64,000 nucleotides of DNA from G963663315 sp965204925 (GTDB lineage Bacteria; Pseudomonadota; Gammaproteobacteria; Arenicellales; Poriferihabitantaceae). Positions 36,720 through 46,698 of the stretch are shown one piece after another; positions within the stretch are counted from its first letter, which is position 1; each line of letters opens with the position of its first letter. The translations under genes were made by a program, and so were the position numbers. The DNA lies in the NCBI GenBank assembly GCA_965204925.1, contig OZ242021.1, positions 682,001 to 746,000 of the forward strand. Reading direction: 5' to 3'. The notes beneath the pieces are model-generated. The model ran no database searches. It was not told the DNA's origin and was given only the letters and a program-made list of their open reading frames with translations.

Positions 36720-38018
36720 ATGAACCAGATGCCCTTCCCCAAACCCCCTCCGGCCGACCCGTTGCCCCTGGAAACCTGGCTGAAGCGCACGGACCGCTCT
36801 GAAGCGGGGCGTGAACCATTCTTCCGGGGGCGTGATGCGGAATACGGGGTATATCGTTCGGCCGTCACCAGCCTCAGCGAAGGTATGGTGGGGGGCGGTA
36901 CGATGGTTTTCCAGGGCGCCCCCGGCGCCGGGAAGTCGGCGCTGCTGGAGGAGTGCATGGAGGCGGTGCGGCGCCATTCGACCCCGCAGGCGCCATGGGT
37001 AGCGGTCGCCATCAAGCCCGAGACCCTGCAATCTTCCATCGACGTCATGATGCTCCTGGTCGAGGCAGCCAATACGGAAATGAAGCGCCTTTCCGGGTTG
37101 AAGCCTGGCATACTTGCCGGGAAGCTGGAGGGATTTCAGGAACGGAGCCGGAAGCTCTACAGAGAGTTGTCCGAACGAGGTATCGGATTGGGGGGTGTCT
37201 CCGTGGGGGGGCGGCCAGAAGCCGGGGGCAGTGGGGGAACGAAACGGCTTTCGGAGCGTGTTTTTCGGAACGCGGCCCCGCTACTGGGGAATCTCCATCT
37301 GGTAGTACTGGTCGACGAGGCGCAGAACACGCCGGTGTCCGGCGCGACCCGGGGTGTGATGGATTGTCTGCACAATCCCCCCGCCGGCATTCCCCTGGTG
37401 GCGGCGTTTTTCGGTCTGAGCGACACTCAGAACGTGCTGCGCCAGTGCGGCCTGTCGAGATTCGCCAGAGGACGGGTGGTGAATCTGGAACCCCTGCCAT
37501 TCGGGGAGGCAGCCTGTGCCATCCGGAGCGCCTTCAGGGCCTATGGTTTCACCGGGAATCCGAAGGAGCGGGAAGTGTGGATTACCCGTCTGGCCGAGCT
37601 GTCCCAGGGGTGGCCACAGCATATCAACAGCGTTTCGATTGCGGCGTGCGACATTATCCATTCCAATGGGGGACGGATTGATCCGGCCCGTCTGGATGAG
37701 GTCATGACCACGGCCGAGAAATACAGGCAGGAGTACTATGCCGCCCGGCTTGCCGCCGGGGCCAGCCGGGCCTGGGTCTACAGGGAGTTGGCCTTGGCAG
37801 CCGAAGAGAACAGCGGTCAGTTGTCCTGTGATAGAATCGAGTCACTGACAGAAACTGTGCGCGGGAAAACAGGAGAAACCATCGACAGTTTCCTGACCAA
37901 TGCCCTGCATGCCGGCCTGCTGGCCCCTGCCCGTGACCTCCCGGACCATTACCGCATCCCCATTCCGTCCTTCGGGGACTATCTGCGGATGTTGCCGGTG
38001 AAACCCCCGCCGACCTGA
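36720..38018 (+). CDS. P-loop NTPase of accessory locus A
   Basis: A 432-residue protein with one AAA/STAND-like ATPase domain. Walker A is GAPGAGKS (66-73), Walker B is LVVLVDEAQ (194-202), and a helical C-terminus follows. No transmembrane or other domain is recognised. It resembles the NTPase at 56.3 kb in order and motifs (QGAPGAGKSALL, DE followed by AQ/IQ, a QGWP motif, a C-terminal P-I-P-S-x-x-x-Y), so the two are diverged paralogues that both follow a lipoprotein gene. The ORC/Cdc6-like or STAND classification is tentative. Function unknown. Confidence 0.75.
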   Translation: MNQMPFPKPPPADPLPLETWLKRTDRSEAGREPFFRGRDAEYGVYRSAVTSLSEGMVGGGTMVFQGAPGAGKSALLEECMEAVRRHSTPQAPWVAVAIKPETLQSSIDVMMLLVEAANTEMKRLSGLKPGILAGKLEGFQERSRKLYRELSERGIGLGGVSVGGRPEAGGSGGTKRLSERVFRNAAPLLGNLHLVVLVDEAQNTPVSGATRGVMDCLHNPPAGIPLVAAFFGLSDTQNVLRQCGLSRFARGRVVNLEPLPFGEAACAIRSAFRAYGFTGNPKEREVWITRLAELSQGWPQHINSVSIAACDIIHSNGGRIDPARLDEVMTTAEKYRQEYYAARLAAGASRAWVYRELALAAEENSGQLSCDRIESLTETVRGKTGETIDSFLTNALHAGLLAPARDLPDHYRIPIPSFGDYLRMLPVKPPPT

Positions 38019-38236
38019 ACCGGATCATGCCCGCTACGGCACTGCTGCGGACGGAGACACTCCATATACCGGTCACACCGTCCATGGCGTCACGCCCTCC
38101 CTTCAACCCGTTGTTCCAACCTCCAACGAATGCCCACCGGCGATTCTCCGTCCGGGCAGGGCTGGCATCATAATCAGCCATCATCCGGATTCTCCCTGCG
38201 AGGGCGTGAAATCACTCCCGGGAAGCTGACCGTGTA

Positions 38237-39847
38237 TCACCGCCGGGATCCGCCTCCCTGACCGGCACGGATCCCGAGCAGGTTCCGCTCCTCTCCCCCG
38301 AACACCAGGGCCACCAAACGGATCGGCTCCCCCCGGTCCCGGTACTTCTCCCCATACCCCCGATCCCGCATCTGGACCATGGCCCGGTCCAGCGCCTTAT
38401 CCACGACGCCTTCCCCTTCCTTCTGGACCATCTTGAACTCCAGCACGAATACCTGCCCTCCATGGAACACCACCATGTCGGCGCGGCCCCGGCTTGAGGA
38501 ATCCTCCACCCGAAGGTCCAGACCGATGGTCCGGAAACAGGCATACAGCATCCCGGCGTACCACGCCTCATAGCGGGCGGGACTGTGGCGGCCCTGCCAT
38601 TGGCAGGGGATGCCGGCCAGGAATGACCGCAGGTGATCCGCGAATCCATCGAAGTCGTTGACAGCCAGCAGGCGGCCCAGCTCCTTGCCCCGGTCCGACA
38701 CCTCCTTGCCCTGACGGCCGAGATGGGAAAGCAGCCCCTGGTTCAGGCTCTGCTGCACCTCGAAATTGGGATAGTCGAGCGTATAGAAAGTCTGGGCGCC
38801 ATCCCATTCCCTTTCCGTAATGGTCAGATACCCGGTCTGGAAAAGCAGGGCATCCACACTGATGTCTCCCACATCGAACTTCGACACCAGCCGGGTATCG
38901 ACAATCCGATGCTCCAGCTCCATCGGGCTCACCTCCTGCTCCATCAGCGCCCGGAACAGGAATTCAGGCGAACCGGTCTCAAACCAGTGAGCCTCGAAGT
39001 TTCGGGTGTCGAACAGCAGCAGCACGTCGAAGGGATTGTAGACCTTCTCCCCGCCGAGCCAGTGGTAGCCGTTGTACCAGCGCCGCACCTCGTTCCGGTC
39101 CAGCCCCGGCAACTCCGCGGCGAAGACCGTATTCAGATCCGTGTCGGTGTAGCCACAGATCGTGGCGTACCTCGGGTCAAGGCTGATGTCTCTAAGGTTG
39201 TTGAGGCCCGAAAACAGGCTCACCCTGGAGAACATGCTCACCCCGGTGACCAGGACGAACCGGACATGTTCGGCGCTGTCCTTGATGATGCCGTAAAATC
39301 CGCGAAGATAGTCCCGATTGGCTTTCGCCAGCTCCGGGTCCTCCAGCACATCCAGGATCGGCTTGTCGTACTCGTCCACCAGCACGACCACCTGCTGACC
39401 GGTGGTGCGATGCAAACGGCGAAGAATGTCCTGCAGCCGTTCCGGCCCGGTCGTGGCCGGGGCCAACGGTTCCAGCTGTTTTTCTTCTTCTATCCAGAAA
39501 AGCTGATTGAGCGCGCTGCGTTCCACATCCCCCGGCTCGTTGTACTTCCCGCCGAAGCTGAGCCGCACCACCGGGTGTCGCACCGACCAGTCCCAGTGAT
39601 CGTGGATGTCCAGTCCACGGAACAGTTCTTTCCGGCCCTCGAACAGCGACTTCAGGGTGTCTACCAGCAGGCTCTTGCCGAAGCGGCGCGGGCGGGACAG
39701 GAACCAGTAGTCGCCCTGATCCACCAATCCCCGGATAAGGGGCGTCTTGTCCACATAGTAACAGTCCTGTTCCCGGATTCTCCGGAAGGACTGAATACCG
39801 ATGGGGAGTCGGCGGCGTTTCAGGTCGCCTGATTCGGGTCGGGTCAT
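38237..39847 (-). CDS. AAA-ATPase-like / PD-(D/E)XK fusion (paralogue 2)
   Basis: A 536-residue member of the PF09820 + PF08011 family. It shows RPRRFGKSLL, VVVLVDEYDKP, the WYNGYHW signature and a C-terminal GRADM followed by LEFK. The ATG at 39847 (MTRPESGDLKRRRLPIG) has a good GAGGAAG ribosome-binding site. A longer frame upstream starts in sequence without similarity. It is convergent with the locus A NTPase, 218 nt apart. It is the most divergent of the four paralogues, and its codon usage and Arg/Gly-rich tail differ from the others. Confidence 0.88.
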   Translation of the reverse strand: MTRPESGDLKRRRLPIGIQSFRRIREQDCYYVDKTPLIRGLVDQGDYWFLSRPRRFGKSLLVDTLKSLFEGRKELFRGLDIHDHWDWSVRHPVVRLSFGGKYNEPGDVERSALNQLFWIEEEKQLEPLAPATTGPERLQDILRRLHRTTGQQVVVLVDEYDKPILDVLEDPELAKANRDYLRGFYGIIKDSAEHVRFVLVTGVSMFSRVSLFSGLNNLRDISLDPRYATICGYTDTDLNTVFAAELPGLDRNEVRRWYNGYHWLGGEKVYNPFDVLLLFDTRNFEAHWFETGSPEFLFRALMEQEVSPMELEHRIVDTRLVSKFDVGDISVDALLFQTGYLTITEREWDGAQTFYTLDYPNFEVQQSLNQGLLSHLGRQGKEVSDRGKELGRLLAVNDFDGFADHLRSFLAGIPCQWQGRHSPARYEAWYAGMLYACFRTIGLDLRVEDSSSRGRADMVVFHGGQVFVLEFKMVQKEGEGVVDKALDRAMVQMRDRGYGEKYRDRGEPIRLVALVFGGEERNLLGIRAGQGGGSRR

Positions 39848-40266
39848 GGAAACTTCCTCTCTGTTCGTCGAGGATCGGCAGACTTGGCCATGATAGAAAT
39901 AGTGGCTGTCCAGGCCCTTGATATTGAAGATCAGAGCTCCGCTGTGCAATAGAACATTGTCGTAATTGACGCTATCGCTGGATAGCGACCTTTAATTTTT
40001 TATAGCCTGAATCTTATATACCGAGCATACAAGTCTGTTTATCCGGATCATAACACACTGCCGGGTTGGCGGCGTCGACGATAGCGTCAATGCCGCCCGG
40101 GTAATGTCCCCCGGATGACGCGAATGCGATCGTTCACGATGCGGGACGGTGTAGTCATTGCGGGACCGCGGTAAACCGGATACAGAAAATCAGTCCTGCC
40201 AAATGGTTTACTTGCGCCCCTGTGAATAATATAATCCGGTCTCACTGTATCCGGAGACCTTGCGAT
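39848..40266. other. Intergenic region with one hairpin
   Basis: About 420 nt between the divergent AAA/PD-(D/E)XK gene and osmC. A 7-bp hairpin, CGCTATC/GATAGCG at 39970-39987, is followed by an AT-rich stretch with six T and could be a terminator or remnant. No gene is seen. Confidence 0.4.
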
Positions 40267-40788
40267 ATGTCGAATACTGCCACAACAACCCTGAATGATG
40301 TGCAAATCTCTGCCGTTGCCAGCCTGGCTGAAAAAATACAGCAGCAACCCGAAGCCGCGTCAACCAAATGGAATGCGGAAGTCAAATGGAATGGAGGATT
40401 CCGCTCGGAAGCCAGAATACGTGAATTTCCGCCCCAGGCATCGGATGAGCCGGGCGCGCTGGGCGGCACGGATACCGGGCCCAATCCGGTGGAGCAGGTT
40501 CTCGGCGCGCTGGGCAACTGTCTGGCGGTCGGTTACGCTGCCAATGCCACCGCCGCCGGAATCACGGTCAGAGATATCACGATCAAACTCGAAGGCGATC
40601 TGGACCTGCATACCTTTCTTGGATTGAGTGAAGGGAATGCCGGGTATGAAAATATTTCGGTTACCGTGGATATCGACAGCGACGCCTCGCCGGAGGCGCT
40701 TCGGGAGTTGCACGAAAAAGTGGTCTCTACCTCTCCGGTGGGCCATACACTGACCCGGGCGGTACCGGTGAAAATTGATCTCGCCTGA
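40267..40788 (+). CDS. OsmC-like hydroperoxide-resistance family protein
   Basis: A 173-residue OsmC-fold protein. The segment DTGPNPVEQVLGALGNCLAVGYA contains the redox-type Cys of the first motif. The second conserved Cys, usually V-C-P-V, is replaced by TSPVGHTLTRA, so peroxidase activity is doubtful. This group (YhfA/OsmC-like with a missing second Cys) has unknown substrates. ATG 40267 is preferred because upstream residues are not conserved-looking. Confidence 0.8.
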   Translation: MSNTATTTLNDVQISAVASLAEKIQQQPEAASTKWNAEVKWNGGFRSEARIREFPPQASDEPGALGGTDTGPNPVEQVLGALGNCLAVGYAANATAAGITVRDITIKLEGDLDLHTFLGLSEGNAGYENISVTVDIDSDASPEALRELHEKVVSTSPVGHTLTRAVPVKIDLA

Positions 40789-40921
40789 TCCCGGCAAGTC
40801 CGGAAATGCCGGATGATATAGTGGACAACCGCAAGGTTCCGGGCGCCTGATTGCTTCCGCCCGCGGGCTGGGGCGGACAACCACAGGGAGCTATCCCTAC
40901 GCTCGCCTCACAAGACAAATC

Positions 40922-41782
40922 GTGAAAAAGCGGACGCGCAACACGGTAATCGCGCACTATGGCAATAGTAAAACCCTGACCGACCGGATCGCGGACGCTC
41001 TTGAGGCAAGCGGCAAAAACCTGACGCGGTTGACCACCCGGGATCTGACTGCCTTCGATGAATTCCATATCCGCGGGCGTAGCGCAACCCTGGAACTGGC
41101 AGCGCGCATGAACCTGTCGATGGACAGTCACGCGCTTGATATCGGCAGCGGACTGGGCGGGCCTGCCCGTTGCCTGTCGGAAACCTATGGTTGCAAGGTG
41201 ACCGGACTCGATCTGAACCCTGCATTCTGTCATGCGGCAAGCGCCCTGTCCGCGTGGACAGGGCTGTCGGATCAGGTTGATTTTCAGCAAGGAAACGCAA
41301 CCTGTCTGCCCTTCCCGAGAAACCGCTTTGATGCGGCCATGACCATTCATGCCGCGATGAATATCAAAGCCAGGGACAGGCTGTACGCCGAAGCAAAAAG
41401 AGCCATCAGGCGCGGCGGCATTTTCGCGATCCATGATGTAATCAAGGGAGAAGGACAGGAGGTTTTGTACCCGGTTCCCTGGGCGCGGGATGCGCGTATC
41501 AGTCACCTGGAAACGGCTGACCGGATGATTGTCTTGCTTGCGAATGCAGGATTCAGGCTGCTTGAAGTCACTGATTCCACCGAACAGAGCGAAAGCTGGC
41601 TGGCAAGAATGGCGTCAAGGATCGCGCCGCGGACCGCATCATCGACCGGATTATCTTCATCTGCGCCGCCGGTGTCCTTGCAGATCATTCTCGGCGATGA
41701 CTTCCCGCAAATGATCAAAAATCAGGTGCGCAATCTTTGCGAACGGCGAATCAGGACGGTCTCCTTCATTTGTCGGGCCTAG
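40922..41782 (+). CDS. Class I SAM-dependent methyltransferase
   Basis: A 286-residue Rossmann-fold methyltransferase. SAM motif I is ALDIGSGLGGPARCLSE (about 71-87), acidic loop GLDLNP (about 95-100), and post-I region DAAMTIHAAMNI. It resembles the UbiE/sarcosine-dimethylglycine methyltransferase group. Substrate unknown. The start is a GTG. Downstream is a 2OG-oxygenase-like gene, which might act in the same modification. Confidence 0.75.
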   Translation: MKKRTRNTVIAHYGNSKTLTDRIADALEASGKNLTRLTTRDLTAFDEFHIRGRSATLELAARMNLSMDSHALDIGSGLGGPARCLSETYGCKVTGLDLNPAFCHAASALSAWTGLSDQVDFQQGNATCLPFPRNRFDAAMTIHAAMNIKARDRLYAEAKRAIRRGGIFAIHDVIKGEGQEVLYPVPWARDARISHLETADRMIVLLANAGFRLLEVTDSTEQSESWLARMASRIAPRTASSTGLSSSAPPVSLQIILGDDFPQMIKNQVRNLCERRIRTVSFICRA

Positions 41783-41884
41783 GGTCATCAAAACGCTTGT
41801 CCACGAGCTGGACTGTATTCCCTGTACTATTAAGGGGGGCGCAAGGCATCTTGCAATTTTTTTCCCTGTGCCGATCATAATGTT

Positions 41885-42676
41885 ATGAATGCCCGTCTCT
41901 TTTATAAAAACGGCTGGTGCGCCATTGATTTTGATCCTGTCCTGAAAACCTGGGTGGACCGGGTATTGCCCTGCGCCAGGGAGCAGGTCCATGCACGACG
42001 CAACCGGCAATGGCTGCGTTGCAATGGCTCCTGGTTTGCCGGGGTCAGTGCGCTGCCCAACAACGGACTCGGTGAAGTGGGTGATTCCGGTCCTCTGGCA
42101 GGAACGGCCATGGAGTTTATCCGGCAATCACTGCACATAAACGGGTTTGCCCTGGATGCCGGTCAAATCTCGGTTTGCTATCCGGGGTACCCGCGGGCCG
42201 GGGGGTCTGAAACACCGCAGGCGCACCACTACCGGCTCAGGCGTGATGCCGCCCATGTCGACGGCCTGCTGCCGGAAGGCCCCGACAGACGCAGACACTT
42301 GCGCGAGCGCCATGCGTTCATCCTGGGTATTCCGATGGTGGCGTTCAGCCGCGACGCTTCCCCTTTTGTTGTCTGGGAAGGCTCCCATGAAATCATCCGG
42401 CGTACGTTCAGGACAGTCTGGCAAAAACTGCCTCCGCAACAATGGGGAGACGTGGATGTCACGGAAATCTATAAACAGGCCAGACGAACCATATTCAACC
42501 AGTGCCGGCGGGTCCCGGTACATGCGCGGCCGGGCGAATCGTTCGTAGTCCATCGCATGGCGCTGCATGGCACAGCGCCCTGGGGAGAAAATTCAGAAGC
42601 TGGTCAGGATGGTCGCATGATCTGCTTTTTCCGCCCGCAGGCAGGGGCCGCGGAGCGCTGGCTGAACGCGCCCTGA
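41885..42676 (+). CDS. Phytanoyl-CoA/2OG-Fe(II) oxygenase-like protein
   Basis: A 263-residue protein. AAHVDGLLPE gives the His-x-Asp metal pair. VVHRMALHGTAPW followed by GRMICFFRPQ gives the distal His and an Arg for 2-oxoglutarate, the PhyH-like layout. Hydroxylation of an unidentified substrate is therefore inferred. It lies 103 nt after a methyltransferase on the same strand. No other family member is near. Confidence 0.6.
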   Translation: MNARLFYKNGWCAIDFDPVLKTWVDRVLPCAREQVHARRNRQWLRCNGSWFAGVSALPNNGLGEVGDSGPLAGTAMEFIRQSLHINGFALDAGQISVCYPGYPRAGGSETPQAHHYRLRRDAAHVDGLLPEGPDRRRHLRERHAFILGIPMVAFSRDASPFVVWEGSHEIIRRTFRTVWQKLPPQQWGDVDVTEIYKQARRTIFNQCRRVPVHARPGESFVVHRMALHGTAPWGENSEAGQDGRMICFFRPQAGAAERWLNAP

Positions 42677-42708
42677 TCACCCGGGGGCCGTGACCGCGCC
42701 GGCCTGTA

Positions 42709-43659
42709 TCAATAACCCCGTTTCATATCTGCAACATGGGTCAGCGGCAGGTTATCGCGAAACCGCCTGATGTTGTTGTACACATGGACGGCGGCGGATG
42801 CCGGCAACGTCATACTGGCGATATGCGGGGTAAAACAGACTTTCGGGTGATCCCAGAGCGGGCTGCTTTCCGGCAACGGCTCAACTTCAAACACATCCAG
42901 CGCGGCGCCGGCCAACTGCCCTTCGTCGAGGGCCGTGATAATATCTGCCTCGATCTGGCAAGCGCCGCGGCCTGCGTTAATCAGCCAGGCGCCCGCGGGA
43001 AGTTTGCCCAGATTGTGCGCGTTCAGAATGCCCCGGGTACGCTCGGTACAGGGTAGCAGACAAACCAGTATTTCGCTCGCGGACAGCATGGCGTCCAACT
43101 GCTCGTCGCCGAAATAACTCGTGACCCCCGCTATGGTTTTTTCGGTTCGGCTCCAGCCGATGACGTTAAAACCCAGCGCCACCAGAAACCCGGCCGCGGC
43201 TTGGCCCAGCGCCCCGAGTCCCAGAATGCCGACCGTGCGCTCGCAAGCCGGGGTTTGTATAATTTCATGCCAGCGACGATTTTTCTGATCCTGTTCATAT
43301 TGCGGCATATGCCGATGGAAACGCAACGTCTGGTAGATGACATATTCCACCATTCCCGCCGTCAGCGCTTCTTCAACCATGCGCACAACCGGGACTCCGG
43401 CAGGCAGAATGTTCTCACCTTTCAGATGGTCGACCCCCGCCCCGACCGAAAAGATGATTTTGAGATTCGGAAACTGCCCGAGGAAACCGGCAGGCGGCTG
43501 CCAGACCAGGGCATAATCTATATCATTCCTGTCGGCAAACTCCTGCCAGTCGACGATATCAATATCGAAATCCCGGAACGCATTGCTCCAGCCGCCGGAT
43601 CTATCCAGATCGGACTTGATTAGCAGTGTTTCCGGTATGTTTTCAGTTTGGATATACAA
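42709..43659 (-). CDS. ghrA: Glyoxylate/hydroxypyruvate reductase A-like
   Basis: A 316-residue D-2-hydroxyacid dehydrogenase. The NAD(P)-binding motif VGILGLGALGQAAAGFLVALGF, followed by GWSRTEK, and the catalytic region LINAGRGACQIEADI with TPHIAS are visible. The SVGAGVDHL and LPAGVPVVRMVE segments match GhrA, which reduces glyoxylate and hydroxypyruvate. Convergent with the oxygenase-like gene. Confidence 0.88.
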   Translation of the reverse strand: MYIQTENIPETLLIKSDLDRSGGWSNAFRDFDIDIVDWQEFADRNDIDYALVWQPPAGFLGQFPNLKIIFSVGAGVDHLKGENILPAGVPVVRMVEEALTAGMVEYVIYQTLRFHRHMPQYEQDQKNRRWHEIIQTPACERTVGILGLGALGQAAAGFLVALGFNVIGWSRTEKTIAGVTSYFGDEQLDAMLSASEILVCLLPCTERTRGILNAHNLGKLPAGAWLINAGRGACQIEADIITALDEGQLAGAALDVFEVEPLPESSPLWDHPKVCFTPHIASMTLPASAAVHVYNNIRRFRDNLPLTHVADMKRGY

Positions 43660-43854
43660 TGAGGCTGAAGCGGACAGGGGGGTAATGATAACGCAGAAAT
43701 TCCCGTCAGTTCTGAAAAATCAGCAAAAGCGGGGATTTGGACTGCTTAATCTTCAGGTCATGCTCCATATGGACAACTCTGTTCGGGAATACGGACACTT
43801 TTTGATAAAATCCGGTAATTGACTTTGTCGCATTCGCTGCCCGACCCGATCACA

Positions 43855-44772
43855 ATGAAGATGACGCAGGCCCTGCCGCAACCCTTCGACTGGAGGGAAT
43901 ATTTGCGTCTGTGCAAACCGAAAGTAGTGCTGCTGATCCTGTTCACCGCGCTGGCCGGCATGATTCTCTCCACCGAAGGAGCGGTGCCTTTCGATGCCTG
44001 GTTCTGGGGTCTGGCCGGAATCGGACTGGCCGCCTCGGCCGGGGCTGCCCTGAACCACTGGGTGGATGAGGAAATTGACGCCCGCATGGAACGCACCCGC
44101 TCAAGGCCCTTGCCGCAGGGTAATATCAGCGGCCGCCAGGCAGTCTCGTTCGCGCTTGCCCTGGCGGCGATGTCGATGGGAATTCTGCTGGCTTTCGTGA
44201 ATGCGCTGACAGCGGTTCTGACACTGACCTCAATGGTCGGTTATGCGGTCATTTATTCGATGTTCCTGAAACGCAGTACACCCCAGAATATCGTACTGGG
44301 TGGGGTAGCCGGAGCCGCGCCGCCCGTACTCGGCTGGACTGCGGTGACCGGTGAGCTTCATGCTGAAGCGCTGTTGCTGTTCCTGATTATATTTGTCTGG
44401 ACCCCGCCTCATTTCTGGGCGCTGGCAATCAGGCGCGTCGATGACTACAGCCGGGCGCGAATACCGATGCTGCCCGTTACCCACGGCATTGCCTATACCA
44501 AACTCCATGTCCTGTTGTATACCATTTTGCTGGTCATAGTGACGATCATGCCGTTCGTCACGATGATGAGCGGCACAATCTATCTGGCTGGCGCTCTGGC
44601 GCTCGGCGCCGGCTTTGTCTTTTATTCGGTGCGGCTGTATCTTTCGCCGGGCGACCGGTACGCGATGAAAACTTTCGGCTATTCGATCTTTTACTTGAGC
44701 GCCCTGTTCGCATTCCTGCTGATTGACCATTATGCGCGAATCCTTATCCGCGCTTTTATCCTTGAGCCCTGA
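43855..44772 (+). CDS. cyoE: Heme O synthase (protoheme IX farnesyltransferase)
   Basis: Membrane enzyme that adds a farnesyl group to heme B for the aa3/caa3 oxidase. The prenyl-diphosphate motif NHWVDEEIDARMERT (N-x(3)-D-x(3)-D) and the second motif YSMFLKRSTPQNIV are present, with about eight membrane segments. ATG 43855 is chosen over an upstream TTG at 43819. In related genomes ctaA and cyoE follow the cox cluster. Here cyoE precedes it, separated by an AAA/PD-(D/E)XK gene, and no ctaA is seen. Confidence 0.92.
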   Translation: MKMTQALPQPFDWREYLRLCKPKVVLLILFTALAGMILSTEGAVPFDAWFWGLAGIGLAASAGAALNHWVDEEIDARMERTRSRPLPQGNISGRQAVSFALALAAMSMGILLAFVNALTAVLTLTSMVGYAVIYSMFLKRSTPQNIVLGGVAGAAPPVLGWTAVTGELHAEALLLFLIIFVWTPPHFWALAIRRVDDYSRARIPMLPVTHGIAYTKLHVLLYTILLVIVTIMPFVTMMSGTIYLAGALALGAGFVFYSVRLYLSPGDRYAMKTFGYSIFYLSALFAFLLIDHYARILIRAFILEP

Positions 44773-44912
44773 CACCATCGCTACCTTATCTGAAACCGGA
44801 CAACCCGGCAAAAAAACCATCCCCGGAGCGCTTATCAGGGAATTGGGGCAATGGCACAAAGGGAAATGCGAAGGCCCTTATATGCTATGATCGGCGAACC
44901 CCCTGGATTAAG

Positions 44913-46484
44913 ATGACAATGGATAAACCGGAACTGCCGATCGGTGACGCCTCCTTCCGCAATATTCGGAAATGGGACTTTTATTATGTGGACAAAACCC
45001 CCCATATCTGGAATTTGGCGCGAAGGCCCGCATACTGGTTCCTGTCCCGCCCGCGTCGCTTTGGCAAGACTTTTCTGGTATCCACATTAAAGTATCTGTT
45101 CAAGGGCAACGAGGAACTGTTCCGCGGTCTTTACATTCATGACCGTTGGGACTGGAGTATCAGGCATCCGGTAATACGCCTGAGTTTCGACTCCAACTAC
45201 AACGAAGCGGGGAACCTGGAGAGTAATATCTTCTACCAGTTGACTGCACACGAAAAGCGGGCAGGTATCCAGTCGCCCCCGGAGGCGCGTACCGCCCCGG
45301 ACCGCCTGCAAAACCTCATTCTTGATCTTTATGACGCTACGGGCCAACAGGTAGTAGTCCTGGTCGATGAATACGACAAGCCCATCCTGGATGTGCTGGA
45401 TAAACCGGAACTGGCGCGGGAGAACCGCGATTATCTGCGCGGCTTCTACGGAGCGATCAAGGGCTGCGCCGACTATCTGCGTTTTGTCTTTGTCACCGGC
45501 ATCAGCATGTACTCGAAGGTCAGCCTGTTCTCGAACCTGAACAACCTCAACGACATCAGCCTGGATCCTGAATACGCCGCCCTGTGCGGCTACACGGAGA
45601 ACGACCTCAAAACAGTGTTTGCCCCGGAATTGGAAGGTCTGACCGATGCGGAGCACAAAAATATCCGACACTGGTACAATGGCTACCACTGGCTGGGGAA
45701 CGAGAAAGTCTACAACCCGTTCGACATCCTGTTGTATTTCCAGAAACGGAAGCTCAAGCCTTGGTGGTATGAGACCGGCACGCCTTCTTTCCTGTACCAG
45801 TGCATGGCAAACGGGGCGGTTAACACGCTGGATTTGGAAAGCCTGAATATGTACGACAGTGACCTGTCCACATTCGAGGTTGAGAAAGTCAATCTGAACG
45901 CTCTGTTATTCCAGTGCGGGTATCTGACTATTGTCGAGGAGGAAGTTCTCCCGGAAGGCATCTTCTACACGCTGGACTATCCCAACCATGAAGTGCGTTT
46001 GAGCCTGAACAAGCAATTGCTGGCGGCGGTCACCGGAGATGTATTGAGAGCCTCGCAGTACGGCAGAGCGCTGACTGCCCTGCTGGATGCCAACGACTTC
46101 GCTGGATTTGAGCGGGAGTTGCAGGCTTTTTTTGCCGGCATTCCGTATCAGTGGCAGAGTCTTGAGGATGGGGGCTATTCCGAGGGGCATTATGCTTCCT
46201 TGCTGTATGCGTGTTTTGTCATACTGGGCATGGAGATTCGGGCCGAGGATTCCACGAATCGTGGTCGCGCCGACATGGTATTGATACGGGATAACCAGGT
46301 ATTTGTACTGGAGTTCAAGGTAGCGCAGGAAACACAAGTAGAGGTGAAGGCGGTGCAGGCGCTTGCACAGATGAAAGAGAAGGATTATGCTGGAAAGTAC
46401 CGGACAGGGGACAGGGAGATTCATCTGCTTGCGCTGGTATTCGACCGGCAGAAGCGCAATTTGGCCATGATCCGGGCAGGGTGA
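44913..46484 (+). CDS. AAA-ATPase-like / PD-(D/E)XK fusion (paralogue 3)
   Basis: A 523-residue paralogue with RPRRFGKTFL, VVVLVDEYDKPILD, WYNGYHW and a C-terminal GRADM followed by LEFK. It is very close to the copy at 59.1 kb along its length (for example DASFRNIR-x-WDFYYVDKT). It is inserted between cyoE and coxB, which normally belong to one oxidase gene region. This suggests a mobile or expanding gene family. No inverted repeats or target duplications were recognised around it. Confidence 0.9.
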   Translation: MTMDKPELPIGDASFRNIRKWDFYYVDKTPHIWNLARRPAYWFLSRPRRFGKTFLVSTLKYLFKGNEELFRGLYIHDRWDWSIRHPVIRLSFDSNYNEAGNLESNIFYQLTAHEKRAGIQSPPEARTAPDRLQNLILDLYDATGQQVVVLVDEYDKPILDVLDKPELARENRDYLRGFYGAIKGCADYLRFVFVTGISMYSKVSLFSNLNNLNDISLDPEYAALCGYTENDLKTVFAPELEGLTDAEHKNIRHWYNGYHWLGNEKVYNPFDILLYFQKRKLKPWWYETGTPSFLYQCMANGAVNTLDLESLNMYDSDLSTFEVEKVNLNALLFQCGYLTIVEEEVLPEGIFYTLDYPNHEVRLSLNKQLLAAVTGDVLRASQYGRALTALLDANDFAGFERELQAFFAGIPYQWQSLEDGGYSEGHYASLLYACFVILGMEIRAEDSTNRGRADMVLIRDNQVFVLEFKVAQETQVEVKAVQALAQMKEKDYAGKYRTGDREIHLLALVFDRQKRNLAMIRAG

Positions 46485-46698
46485 TGCGGTGGAGCGAACC
46501 TTTACGATCCAATGGTTGTTATAATTTGATATAATCGCGCGCGTACTTGCGGCGGCGCCCGGCAAAAGGGATGTTCCCTGGCATTGATCAAATACACTTT
46601 GCTGGTACACTGTCGTTTTGAAAAATTCATGCTGTGCAAGGCAATTCCTGTCTGTCCATCCGCTTTCTCTGTTATTGTCTGGTGAGGTTCCATAGTCA